From: CAVRQM01 sp963838805
GTDB taxonomy: Bacteria; Pseudomonadota; Alphaproteobacteria; Acetobacterales; Acetobacteraceae
NCBI GenBank assembly: GCA_963838805.1
Contig: CAWISK010000008.1
Coordinates: 248,001-312,000 of the forward strand
Length of the DNA: 64,000 nt
Direction of reading: 5' to 3'
The notes under the pieces were generated by a model that made no database searches, was not told the origin of the DNA, and worked only from the letters and a program-made list of their open reading frames with translations. Of this stretch, positions 1 through 13,220 are shown in pieces. Every line of letters starts with the position of its first letter. Position 1 is the first letter of the stretch. The translations under genes were made by a program, and so were the position numbers.

Positions 1-1051
1 CCAGCCATGAAGGCCTGCGCCAGTTCGGCCGCGGCACCGTGATCGACATCCAGGGCGTCCGCGCGCCGTTTGCATGCGCACGCGCTCAATATGCAACTCG
101 CCGCTGATCGCTGTTGCAGCGTTGCGGCATTCGGCGTCGATCGCCTCCGGATCGGCGAGGAGGGAAGCGTGGAGCGGCGTGGCGCCCGTCAATGTCACGC
201 GCGCGATCAGCGGCCGGCCATCGGCCGTGTCGTGCGCCGTCCCGAGTGCGATGCCGATCCGCGCCGCCAGCTCCGGCAGGGTCTGCGTGCCGTCGGCATC
301 GACCGTCACCTGCGCCCAGCGCAGCACGTCGGTGTCGCGGTGCTCGATGCCGGCAATGCGTCCATCCTGCACCTCAACCAGCGTGACCCCCTTCGCCCCA
401 GTCTCGCGCGGGTTGCGGCCCTGGATATTGCCGGGGAAGACCACGAACGGCCGCTCGTGCAGCAACCGGCGTTGGTGGATATGGCCCAGCGCCCAGTAAT
501 CATACCCCTTCGCGGCCAGTGACTCGACGCGGCATGGCGCATAGGTCGCGTGCTCGCCCGGATCGTCGGCCGAAGTGTGCAGCAGGCCGATGTTGAGCAG
601 GCCCGTGACGGGCGGCTTGTACTCGGCCGACAGATCTTCCGGCACGGCACGATGGGGAAACGATCGGCCGTGGATGGCCACACCATGTTCCTCAAGCAGC
701 ACCGTCTCGCAGGTCCGCTCGGAGAGCAGCCGCACATTGGGTGGAGGCGGCAGCTTGCGGCTGATCTCCGAGGCGGCATCGTGGTTACCGCGGATCACGA
801 TGCAGGGCCGACTCAGCCGCCGCATCTCCGAGGCAAAGAAGAGTCCGGTGCTGATAGTCGCGCCAATCGGCGTCGAACAGGTCGCCCGCGATCAGCATGA
901 ATGCCACGTTCTCGGCGAGGGCCAGATCGACCAAATTCGCGAACGCCCGCCGGGTGCAGGCGTGGGTGACATGCGAGGGTATGGAGCCACGGCGCGCCAG
1001 GCCGGCGAGCGGCGAATCGAGGTGAATATCGGCGGCGTGCAAAAACTTCAC
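1..1051 (-). CDS. SbcD/YhaO-type DNA repair exonuclease (partial, frameshifted)
   Basis: Metallophosphoesterase of the SbcD/Mre11/YhaO family, expected to act as a metal-dependent DNA nuclease. The N-terminus carries the metal motifs D-x-H (AADIHLDSP, residues 7-9) and GDLFD. After a one-base insertion near 853 the next frame gives the GNHD motif and then GHIHQR and PGNIQGR, the usual order of the phosphoesterase blocks. A second shift is likely near 63, where the sensible frame changes again. The 3' end lies beyond the left edge. It sits 63 bases downstream of ppdK on the same strand. An AAA/SMC-like partner gene would be expected further left but cannot be seen. Family is clear; specific role is not. 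Confidence 0.75.
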
Positions 1052-1114
1052 GCCGCCAAGCCTAGCGTAAGCGTCAGGAGTCCGGCAAACTGGGATCGGC
1101 GTGCGCGCACGCGC

Positions 1115-3783
<2,669 letters not shown>

Positions 3784-3793
3784 GGCGTTTCCC

Positions 3794-5827
3794 TCAGCCT
3801 TCGATTTTCGAGAAGTCGGCGACCTCGCGCGTCACCGTGCGGATCGCTGCTAACATGCCTAGACGGTTGCGCCGCAGTCTTGCATCCGGATCGTTCACCG
3901 TTACCCGGTCGAAGAAGGCATCGAGCGGATCGCGCAAGGTGGAGAACGCACGCATGGCTGGCTCGAAGAGTTCCCGGCTCATGGACGTGACAATTTCGCT
4001 GCGGCGAGCGGACAGCGCCTCGTGCAGATCGCGTTCCTCGCGGGCAGCGATCATGTCGGGGTCGTATGCAGCCTCGATCGGGCCGTCCTTGGCCTCCTCG
4101 ATGCGCAGGATATTCGCGGCGCGCTTATAGGCCGTCAGCAGGTTCTCGCCGTCACCGCTGCCGAGCATGTCGGCCACGGCCCGCATCCGGCGCAGCACCA
4201 GCAGGATGTCGTCATCGTCGGGACGCAGCGTGGCCGAGAGCACGTCGTGGCGCGCGCCTTCTGCTCGAAGCTGGACGCGCAGCCGCTCGAAGATGAAGGC
4301 GAGGAGTTCGTCGCGCGCGTCCCCGGCACCGGCTGCATCCAGCAGCGGCGACAGTTTCAGGCGCAGATCGTTCTCGCGCACGATGCGGATCACGCCCAGG
4401 GCAGCGCGGCGCAGCGCGAAGGGGTCACCCGATCCGGTCGGCTTCTCGCCGGTCGCGAAGAACGAGGCAAGCATGTCGAGCTTGTCGGCCAGCGCGACCG
4501 CGATGGCAGTCGTCTCGCGCGGCACTGGGTCGGCCGTCCCGCGCGGCGCGTAGTGGTCACGCACTGCATCGGCGACGGCGCGATCCTCGCCATCGTGCAG
4601 GGCGTAGTAGCGGCCCATGACGCCTTGCAATTCGGGGAACTCGCCCACCATCCCGGTCGTGAGGTCAGCCTTCGCCAGCAGCGCCGCTCGCCGCGCCTGA
4701 GCAACATCGGCACCCACCAGCGGCGCAATCTCATCGGCCAGCTTCACGACGCGCCGCACGCGATCGCCCTGCGTGCCCAGCTTGGTGTGAAAGGTGATCG
4801 CGTCCAGCGCCGGCACCCGGCTCTCCAGCGTGTGCCTGCGGTCCAGATCCCAGAAATGCCGCGCATCGGAAAACCGCGCCCGCAGCACGCGCTCGTTGCC
4901 CGCGACGATCGCGGCACCGCCGTCGCGCGCCTCGACGTTGGCGACAAAGGCGAACCATGGTGCGGTCTCGCCCGCCGCGTCGCGCAGCGCGAAATAGCGC
5001 TGGTTGACGCGCATCGAAACCTGCATCACTTCCGGCGGCAGGTCCATGAAGGCCGGATCGATCGCGCCCAGCAGCGGCACCGGCCATTCGACCAGCCCGG
5101 CCACTTCGTCGAGCAGCCCCGCATCGTCGATGACGGACAAACCGCGCTCGGCGGCCTTGGCGGCGATGCCTCGGGCAATCAGCGCACGCCGCTCCGACGC
5201 GTCGGCGATCACGTCGCGTTCCCGCAACTCGTCCTGCCATTCGACGGCGGACGTGACCGCGAACGGACCCGGCGACAGGAAACGGTGTCCCTCGGTCAGA
5301 TTGCCCGATGTCAGCCCGTGCCCGTCATCATCGCCTTGGCGCAGATCGAACGGCACCACGGCGCCGTCGAGGATGCACAGGATGCGCCGCAGCGGGCGGA
5401 CCCAGGTGAAGGCGCTGGTGCCGCCCCAGCGCATCGACTTCGGCCACGGAAAGCGTCGCAGCAAACCGGGCAGCTCGCGCGCGATCAGCGCCGCCGCCGC
5501 GACACCCGGCACCGCGCGGTCGAGCACCCAGAACCCGCCTTCCTCCCGCAATTCCTCGCGCGCGGCGCCGTGCTTGCGCAGGAATCCGGCCAGAGCCTGC
5601 TCCGGTGCGCTCAGTCTCGGTCCGCGCTCCATTTGCCGGCTTGCCGTGATTTCCGCCGCCACGGTTGCTACAAGCGCGATGCGGCGCGGGCCGGAGAAGC
5701 GCTGCATCTCCTGCGGCCGTAGCGGTGCCAGCGCCTCGGCGATCAGCCGCGCCAAGTCGTCCGCACCGCGCACCTGCATGCGCGCCGGGATTTCCTCGCA
5801 GAACAGTTCGAGCAGAAGCTCCGGCAT
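3794..5827 (-). CDS. glyS: Glycyl-tRNA synthetase beta subunit
   Basis: Beta subunit of the bacterial alpha2-beta2 glycyl-tRNA synthetase, 677 residues, which contacts tRNA and is needed for aminoacylation together with GlyQ. It starts with the family signature LLLELFCEEIPARM and is uninterrupted, close to the usual 690 residues. The C-terminal part (about residues 560-670) matches the anticodon-binding DALR-like region ending in the RLRRNRLGML block. It follows the vapC stop by one base and precedes ppdK by 10 bases on the same strand, so it is probably cotranscribed with glyQ, vapB and vapC. Confidence 0.95.
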   Translation of the reverse strand: MPELLLELFCEEIPARMQVRGADDLARLIAEALAPLRPQEMQRFSGPRRIALVATVAAEITASRQMERGPRLSAPEQALAGFLRKHGAAREELREEGGFWVLDRAVPGVAAAALIARELPGLLRRFPWPKSMRWGGTSAFTWVRPLRRILCILDGAVVPFDLRQGDDDGHGLTSGNLTEGHRFLSPGPFAVTSAVEWQDELRERDVIADASERRALIARGIAAKAAERGLSVIDDAGLLDEVAGLVEWPVPLLGAIDPAFMDLPPEVMQVSMRVNQRYFALRDAAGETAPWFAFVANVEARDGGAAIVAGNERVLRARFSDARHFWDLDRRHTLESRVPALDAITFHTKLGTQGDRVRRVVKLADEIAPLVGADVAQARRAALLAKADLTTGMVGEFPELQGVMGRYYALHDGEDRAVADAVRDHYAPRGTADPVPRETTAIAVALADKLDMLASFFATGEKPTGSGDPFALRRAALGVIRIVRENDLRLKLSPLLDAAGAGDARDELLAFIFERLRVQLRAEGARHDVLSATLRPDDDDILLVLRRMRAVADMLGSGDGENLLTAYKRAANILRIEEAKDGPIEAAYDPDMIAAREERDLHEALSARRSEIVTSMSRELFEPAMRAFSTLRDPLDAFFDRVTVNDPDARLRRNRLGMLAAIRTVTREVADFSKIEG

Positions 5828-5828
5828 G

Positions 5829-6224
5829 TCAGTCCTTCAGCGCCGGCTCGATGTCGGTGTGCGAGAAATCGTTGCTTTTGAACAGCAGGGGTTCGCGCAG
5901 ATCATTAGCGGTTGCATATGCCATGCAATCGCCGAAATTGAGGGCTGCACTGTGCCGCCCCTTGCTGAAGCGCTGCCATGCCTCTCGCGCCAGAATCGCC
6001 TGCCCCGGCGTGAAATCCACGACCTCTATTCCTTCGATCTGAATCATGTGGTCAAATCTTGCAGCGGTTGTTTCGCCGCCTCGGCTCTGAAGCACCATCG
6101 CGGCCTCAAACCAGTTGGCGGCGGACATCCGCGGCCATTCGGCATCCGCGATCGCTTCAGCCATTCGTTCCGATCCCGCTTCGCGCAGCACGATCGCGAC
6201 GATCACGGAAGTATCGACGATCAC
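5829..6224 (-). CDS. vapC: VapC-family PIN-domain toxin
   Basis: PIN-domain ribonuclease toxin of 131 residues. The acidic metal-binding residues sit where the family has them: Asp4 in MIVDTSV, Glu40 in NWFEA, Asp99 in FGDCMAYA and Asp119 in KSNDF. VapC toxins cleave tRNA or rRNA; the target here is unknown. Its ATG overlaps the antitoxin stop by 4 bases, so translation is coupled. It lies inside the glyQ-glyS pair, with glyS starting one base after its stop. The catalytic residues are intact, so it should be active when not bound by its antitoxin. Confidence 0.88.
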   Translation of the reverse strand: MIVDTSVIVAIVLREAGSERMAEAIADAEWPRMSAANWFEAAMVLQSRGGETTAARFDHMIQIEGIEVVDFTPGQAILAREAWQRFSKGRHSAALNFGDCMAYATANDLREPLLFKSNDFSHTDIEPALKD

Positions 6225-6472
6225 GCCGGCAAGCCATTTTCATCATAAAGCCAGCTGTGATCGGAACTCGGAAGGGGGGCAACAAGCGTCTCTCTAACGG
6301 CATCGGCTGCCGCTAGGATTCGTTGCGTCCGCGCCTGCACCTCGCGCTCGCGCTCCACCTGCCTTCGCAACGCGATTGCGACCGCGTCCGGCACGCTCAC
6401 GTGTCGCAACGCCGCCAGCTCCTCGGCCAGCCTGACCACTTCCTCGTTCTCGATCCGCAATTCAGCGCCCAT
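6221..6472 (-). CDS. vapB: VapB-type antitoxin (Rv0623/PSK-like)
   Basis: Small antitoxin of 83 residues. The N-terminus (MGAELRIENEEVVRLAEELA) resembles the Rv0623-like VapB family with a ribbon-helix-helix-type DNA-binding fold. The charged helix RRQVEREREVQ follows, and the C-terminus PSSDHSWLYDENGLPA is of the kind that wraps the toxin. The chosen ATG overlaps the last 11 bases of glyQ and its stop overlaps vapC, which packs the cassette tightly into the operon. VapBC pairs usually repress their own promoter. No separate promoter is obvious here, so expression may follow glyQ. Confidence 0.82.
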   Translation of the reverse strand: MGAELRIENEEVVRLAEELAALRHVSVPDAVAIALRRQVEREREVQARTQRILAAADAVRETLVAPLPSSDHSWLYDENGLPA

Positions 6473-7338
6473 CCTCGCTCTCCCCCGCCAGCCACGCCTC
6501 GCAGCAGCCCTTCGCCAGCGCCCGCACGCGCCCGATATAGGCGGCCCGCTCCGCGACACTGATAACGCCGCGCGCATCGAGCAGGTTAAACAGATGGCTC
6601 GCCTTGATGCACTGGTCATAGGCGGGCTGGGCCAAGCCCATGCGCCAGCAGCGCCCCGCACTCCTGCTCGGCGTCGCGGAAGTGCTGCTGCAACAGGCCC
6701 ACGTCGGCGTGCTCGAAATTATAGGCGCTGTACTCCCGCTCGGCGCGCAGGAACACGTCGCCATACGAAACGCCGGCACCGTTGAAGTCGAGATCGTACA
6801 CCCGCTCGACGTTCTGCACGTACATGGCCATGCGCTCGAGCCCATAAGTCATCTCGAAGCTCGGCAGCGCCACCGGGATGCCGCCCACCTGCTGGAAATA
6901 GGTGAACTGCCCCACCTCCATGCCGTCGCACCAGACCTCCCAGCCCAGCCCCCAGGCGCCGAGGGTGGGGCTTTCCCAATCGTCCTCGACGAAGCGGAAA
7001 TCGTGCAGCAGCGGGTCGAGGCCGATCGCGCGGTAGCTGTCCAGCAGCAGCGCCTGCGCGTTCTCGGGGCTCGGCTTCATGATGACCTGGTATTGGTAGT
7101 AATGCTGCAAGCGGTTCGGGTTCTCGCCGTAGCGGCCATCGCCGGGCCGGCGGCTGGGCTGCACATAGGCCGCCCGCCACGGGCGCGGGCCGAGCGCCCG
7201 CAAAGTCGTCGCCGGGTGGAACGTGCCGGCTCCCATCTCCACGTCGTAAGGCTGCAGGATCACGCAGCCCTGCGCCGCCCAGAAGGCGTGCAGGCGCAGG
7301 ATCAAATCCTGGAAACTCGGCGGACGGACGGCGTTCAT
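6462..7338 (-). CDS. glyQ: Glycyl-tRNA synthetase alpha subunit (one frameshift)
   Basis: Catalytic alpha subunit of glycyl-tRNA synthetase, a class II enzyme. Motifs seen include PSFQDLILRLHAFWAAQGC, QPYDVEMGAGTFHP, RWR-type PRPWRAAYVQPSRRP and GRYGENPNR. The frame breaks near 6637 (one extra base in a short C/G run), and the next frame supplies PAYDQCIKASHLFNLLDARG and the C-terminus. The joined product is about 291 residues, the normal size. I start at the ATG of MNAVRPP, which has a CAGGG upstream; an ATG 36 bases earlier is possible. As an essential gene, it is best explained as intact with a sequence error. Confidence 0.9.
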
Positions 7339-7431
7339 CCCTGGCGACCGGCTGGTTTTTGCGCGCCGCACCATAAGGGCAGCGCCCCCCTGTCACAAGG
7401 CAGCCGGAACGGACATGCCCCGGGGGGAGAG

Positions 7432-7472
7432 AGAATTGGCTTGAAGCAGAATTGGCTTGAAGCAGAATTGGC
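7432..7472. repeat. 16-bp perfect tandem repeat, 2.6 copies
   Basis: The unit AGAATTGGCTTGAAGC is repeated at 7432-7447 and 7448-7463, followed by a partial AGAATTGGC copy. It lies in the 175-base gap between the divergent glyQ and DUF2076 genes, so copy number could change promoter spacing. Each unit carries a TTGAAG that resembles a -35 half-element. Confidence 0.85.
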
Positions 7473-7513
7473 GCCGGGCCACTTCCGGCACGTTCGCATC
7501 CACAGAGGATCTC

Positions 7514-8462
7514 ATGACCAACGAGGAACGCGACCTCATCACCCGCTTTATCGAGCGGGTCAGCGGGTCGGCGCCATCCGGCTTTGGCTCGGTGCCGAGC
7601 ACCGGTCAGCCGGGCACGGGTCAGCCAGGCTTGGCGCCGGTGGATCCGGAGGCCGACGCGCTGATCGGCCAACTCATGGCGAAGTATCCGGAGGCCCGCT
7701 ACCGCATCACGCAGCTGGCATTCGTGCAGGAGCACGCCCTGAGCGCGGCCCAGCAGCGCATCGCGGCTCTCCAGGCGCAGGTGCAGCAGGTGCAGGCGGC
7801 ACCGCAGCCGGGGGCGCCTTCGCCCTGGGGTGCCGGCGGGCAGCCGCAGCAGCAATCTCAGTCGCGCGGCTTTTTTGGCAATTTGTTCGGCGGCGGCTCA
7901 TCGGCGCCGCCGCAGCCGGCTTACCAGGCGCCGCCCCAATACGCGGCGCCGCCGCAATACGCGCCGCCCGGCGGCATGTTCCAGTCACAGGGCTCAGGCT
8001 TCCTCGGGGGCGCGCTTGCGCACGGCGGCCGGGGTGGCGGGCGGTCTAGTCGCCGGCCAGGCGCTGATGAATCTGTTCGAGGGCAATCGCGGCGGCTCGG
8101 GCTTCGGGGGTTTCGGCTCGGGGGCGGCCATGCCGGGGGCCGGGGTCGATCCCGGCGCGGGCCTGGGCACCGAAGGTGGCTGGGTCGATCCCGGCCAGGG
8201 CGGCGGCGCAGCACCCGACCCGTTCGACCAGGGGGGTGCCCTCAAGAGCGACCCGAGCAGCGATCCGTCCGGCGCCAATCAGGGCGTTGCCGACAATTCC
8301 GGCTGGACGTCCGTGCCCGACCCGGCCGGCCCGGATTCCGGCTGGCAGCAGCCGGCTTCCGACAATGGCGGCTGGCAGGATGCCCCGCCGGATAACGGCA
8401 ACTGGGACTCCGGCAGCGGCGGCGATGACGGCGGCTGGACCGATTCCAGCAGCGACGCCTGA
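7514..8462 (+). CDS. DUF2076 family protein (one frameshift)
   Basis: Protein of unknown function, about 315 residues after repair. The N-terminal helix block MTNEERDLITRFIERV and the later PEARYRITQLAFVQEHAL plus coiled segment AAQQRIAALQAQVQQVQ match the DUF2076 (predicted periplasmic ligand-binding) family. A Gln/Pro/Gly-rich middle follows, then the family's small hydrophobic block LRTAAGVAGGLVAGQAL, and a Gly/Asp/Trp-rich tail with four GGW/SGW repeats. The frame shifts at 8018-8019 (one extra T), between GFLGGA and LRTAAG. An AGAGGA sits 5 bases before the ATG. It may be envelope-associated, but no signal peptide is present. Confidence 0.75.
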
Positions 8463-8492
8463 TGCCTTGGGGCTGCGGCGCCGATCGCCCGG

Positions 8493-9176
8493 TCAGCGCC
8501 GCAGCAGCACCGCCGGCTGTTCCGTGTAAAGGCTCGGGTGCGGCGCCGGCGGGGGCAGGACCTCCGGCCAGACCCACGCTTCGGCGCGGAACAGGGCGCG
8601 CATCGCGTCGAGGCCGCAATCGTATGGCGGCCCGCCCCAGCGCCCGGTCTGCATGAACAGGATGGCGAGCACACCGCCCGGATGCAGCCACGCATGCAGC
8701 CGCGCAGCGTAGCTGGACCACATCGCCGGTGGCAGGGCGCACAGGCAGGTCTGCTCGTAGATCGCGTCGAACGGCTCGGCGGCACTCCAGGCCAGCAGAT
8801 CAGCCTGTTCCACGCTGGCATCGTGACCGGCCAGCCGCTCGCGCTGAAACGCCACGGCACTGGCGGCCGCATCGACCACCGTGACGCTGAAACCAGCCTC
8901 GGCCAGCGCCATCGGCTCGGGGCTGCGCCCGGCGCCGGGCACCAGGATGCGCCCCGGCGTCAGAACTCGCTGATCGCGCCAAGCGACGAAGGCGGGATGC
9001 AGCCCATCGCGCTGCCACGGCGTGGTACCGGCCTGGAACCGGCTCTCCCAGTCGAGCGCCAGGGTCGCTGCGGTCGTCGCCCCGGTTGTCGCTCCGGTCG
9101 TCTCTCCGGTCAGGAGCGGCGGCCTCCGGCAGCCGCAGCCATGCCGGCAGGCGCGGAGTGAGTCTCGCTTGCTCAC
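8493..9176 (-). CDS. TPMT-like SAM-dependent methyltransferase
   Basis: Class I methyltransferase resembling the thiopurine S-methyltransferase/thiol methyltransferase group. The start of the domain, WESRFQAGTTPWQRDGLHPAF, is followed by the SAM-binding motif ILVPGAGRSPEP, the acidic VTVVDAAASA strand, and DAIYEQTCLCALPP, all in family order. The substrate cannot be named. The N-terminus is uncertain: the only upstream start is a GTG at 9176, which overlaps ygfZ and would add an Ala/Thr-rich leader encoded by a 12-bp tandem repeat (9071-9106). It is in the same direction as and directly after ygfZ. Confidence 0.75.
   Translation of the reverse strand: MSKRDSLRACRHGCGCRRPPLLTGETTGATTGATTAATLALDWESRFQAGTTPWQRDGLHPAFVAWRDQRVLTPGRILVPGAGRSPEPMALAEAGFSVTVVDAAASAVAFQRERLAGHDASVEQADLLAWSAAEPFDAIYEQTCLCALPPAMWSSYAARLHAWLHPGGVLAILFMQTGRWGGPPYDCGLDAMRALFRAEAWVWPEVLPPPAPHPSLYTEQPAVLLRR
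9071..9106. repeat. 12-bp imperfect tandem repeat at the ygfZ/methyltransferase junction
   Basis: Three 12-base units of the form CGGTYGTCKCYC stand at 9071-9082, 9083-9094 and 9095-9106. On the minus strand they encode a TTGA-type repeat in the methyltransferase frame and an Asp/Arg-rich repeat in the ygfZ frame. Neither frame contains a stop here, so the boundary between the two genes cannot be read directly. Confidence 0.7.
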
Positions 9177-9936
9177 ATTCCAGCGGCTGGGTCAGCGCGT
9201 CGAAGCGCAGCACAGCGAGCCCCAGTTCGTCACGGCTGGAACGCATGGTCCCTACCTCGGCACCGCGGGCGACGATCGGGCTGCCCGGTTTCGGAATGGG
9301 CCCGGCGATCGCAACGGGCACCAGCCGGCGCTTGATCAGGCCCCGGTACTTGGTGCGGGCGGTCAGTTCCTGGCCCATGTAGCAGCCCTTCGACCACGAC
9401 ACCCCGCCCAGCTCGTCGAACCCTGCCTCCAGCAGCACGGTCCGATCGGCCTCCAGATCGCGCGAACCGTCGGGCAGGCCCAGCCGGAGGCGATGCCGGT
9501 CCCAATCCTCCGGCCCGGCTGATTCGGCCATCGGCGAGTGGGACAGCACCCGCCATCCCGCCTCCGGCAGACGCGGGTCGGGGGCGGCGATGGCGCCGTC
9601 CGGCAGGGTCGGCACGCCGCCCCAGGCGACATGCACGGCCAGACTTGCGGAGTGGTCGGACAGCGTCACCGCCGAGCGCAGGCGATAACGGCCGAGACGC
9701 TGCACCAGAAATTCGGCCTGTCCACGCTCGCAATCCAGCAGCAGGCGATCGGCATCGGCCAGGATGAAGAAATCGGCCAGCCACTTGCCCTGCGGCGTCA
9801 ACAGCGCGGCCCAGACCGCGCGCCCCGGAGCCGCGGCCGCGACGTCGTTGGACACGAGCCCCTGGAGGAAGGCGACGCGATCCGCCCCCGCCACCTCCAC
9901 CACGCCCCGGTCGGGCAGCAAGGCGATCTGCACCAT
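9110..9936 (-). CDS. ygfZ: YgfZ/GcvT-like folate-binding Fe-S maturation protein
   Basis: Folate-binding protein that helps maintain Fe-S enzymes. It begins MVQIALLPDRGVVEV, followed by RVAFLQGLVSNDV and TPQGKWLADF, and has the family's diagnostic K-G-C-Y-x-G-Q-E motif (SKGCYMGQELTART) two thirds along. In frame it reads on without a stop to 8800, deep into the methyltransferase gene. The family length of roughly 275 residues and a TGA at 9110-9112 in the neighbouring frame suggest the true end is there, with a lost base just upstream. The given end is therefore inferred. It is divergent from asnB. Confidence 0.82.
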
Positions 9937-9964
9937 GCCCGTGAGATGGTCCCCTCGCTCGGAG

Positions 9965-10017
9965 GACGCAAGACAGGCCCGCGACGCAAGACAGGCCCGC
10001 GAAGCAAGACAGGCGGG
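9965..10017. repeat. 18-bp tandem repeat, about 2.9 copies
   Basis: The unit GACGCAAGACAGGCCCGC occurs at 9965-9982 and 9983-10000, with a third, slightly diverged copy to 10017. It fills a third of the gap between the divergent ygfZ and asnB genes, where both promoters should lie. Copy-number change here would alter promoter geometry. Confidence 0.85.
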
Positions 10018-10110
10018 GGCACGGATGCTATCCAGGTCCGCCATGCAGCGGCCAGCCACGACCCTGTTCGTCTCCTGTCCGGACGCCCTGGTGCCGCCGG
10101 CCCGCTTCTG

Positions 10111-11877
<1,767 letters not shown>

Positions 11878-11885
11878 GCGACGGC

Positions 11886-13220
11886 ATGACGGCCCATTTC
11901 GATCTGCTGGTGCGCGGCGGCACCTGCGTCCTGCCCTGGGGCGAGGCGGAGGCCGATATCGGCGTGCGGCACGGGCGGATCGCGGCCATCGGCGCCTTGC
12001 CCGGCGCCTCGGCGGCGGCGGTGATGGAGGCGCGGCACCTGCACGTGCTGCCCGGCATCATCGACCCCCACGTGCATCTGCGCGATCCGGGCGGCGGCGG
12101 CGGCATCCAAGCCGTCGAGACTATGGAGAGCGGCACGCGCGGCGCCGTCCTGGGCGGCATCACCGCCGTCTTCGACATGCCGAACACCACGCCGGCACTC
12201 ACGGATGCCGCGACGCTCGCCGTGAAGCAGACGCATGTGGAGCGCGTCGCCTGGTGCGATGTCGGCCTGTATGTCGGCGCCACGCGCGGTAATGTGGGCG
12301 AGCTCGCGACCCTGGAGGCGGGGCGCGGCGTCTGCGCCATCAAGGTGTTCGCCGGCAGTTCCACCGGCGACCTGCTGGTCGCCGACGACGAAAGCCTGGA
12401 GCGGGTGATGCGCGCCGGACGGCGCCGCATCGCCTATCACAGCGAGGACGAGACCCGCCTGCAATCGCGCCGCGCCGCGTTTGCGCGCGGCGAGCCGTAT
12501 GCGCGGCATGCCGAATGGCGCGACGTGGAATGCGCCTTCCTCGGCACGCGACGCATCCTGGCGCTGGCGACACGCACCGGCCGCCCGGCACACATCCTGC
12601 ACGTCTCGACGGCGGAGGAGCTGGCCTACCTCGCGGATTTCCGCGACACGGCCACGGTCGAGCTGCTGGTCAACCATCTGACCCAGACCGCGCCGGACGC
12701 CTATGACCGGCTCGGCGCCTACGCGGTGATGAACCCGCCGATCCGCGACGCCCGGCATCGCGACGCGGCCTGGGCGGCCGTGGCCGACGGGCGGGTGGAT
12801 ACGGTCGGCTCCGACCACGCGCCGCACCCCCGCGCGGCGAAGGAGCGGCCCTGGCCGGATTGCGCGGCAGGGCTGACCGGGGTGCAGACGCTGCTGCCGG
12901 TGATGCTCGACCACGTCGTCGCCGGGCGGCTGTCGCTAGCGCGGTTGGTCGATCTGATGAGCGCCGGCCCGGCGCGGGTCTATGGTGCGGTGGGTAAGGG
13001 AAGATTGTGCGTTGGCTACGACGCCGACCTCACCCTGGTCGATCTGCGCGCCCGGCGGGTCATCGAGGAGTCCTGGATTGCCTCGCCCTGCGGCTGGACG
13101 CCGTTCGCAGGCCACGCCGTGATCGGCTGGCCGGCGGCGACGGTGGTCCGCGGTCATGTCGTGATGTGCGACGACACGATCCTGGGCATGCCGTCGGGGC
13201 GGCTGGTCCGCTTCCGCTAG
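11886..13220 (+). CDS. pyrC: Dihydroorotase (PyrC-like amidohydrolase)
   Basis: Cyclic amidohydrolase of 444 residues. Ring-metal ligands are visible as HVHLRD (His62, His64), a carboxylatable Lys in CAIKVFAGSSTG, the histidine of AYHSEDE, HILHVST, and the catalytic Asp in GSDHAPHP. This pattern fits class I dihydroorotase of pyrimidine synthesis. Allantoinase and dihydropyrimidinase share it, so substrate is by family resemblance, and the gene is more dihydroorotase-like because of the HLRDPG and VFDMPNT segments. It follows asnB closely and ends tail-to-tail with a minus-strand gene, overlapping it by a few bases. Confidence 0.8.
   Translation: MTAHFDLLVRGGTCVLPWGEAEADIGVRHGRIAAIGALPGASAAAVMEARHLHVLPGIIDPHVHLRDPGGGGGIQAVETMESGTRGAVLGGITAVFDMPNTTPALTDAATLAVKQTHVERVAWCDVGLYVGATRGNVGELATLEAGRGVCAIKVFAGSSTGDLLVADDESLERVMRAGRRRIAYHSEDETRLQSRRAAFARGEPYARHAEWRDVECAFLGTRRILALATRTGRPAHILHVSTAEELAYLADFRDTATVELLVNHLTQTAPDAYDRLGAYAVMNPPIRDARHRDAAWAAVADGRVDTVGSDHAPHPRAAKERPWPDCAAGLTGVQTLLPVMLDHVVAGRLSLARLVDLMSAGPARVYGAVGKGRLCVGYDADLTLVDLRARRVIEESWIASPCGWTPFAGHAVIGWPAATVVRGHVVMCDDTILGMPSGRLVRFR

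Noticed and set aside
5829..6472. vapBC as remnants of a mobile element
   Set aside because: No transposase, terminal inverted repeats or direct repeats flank the cassette.
9965..10017. CRISPR-like array
   Set aside because: Units are 18 bp, directly tandem and without spacers; no cas genes are present.
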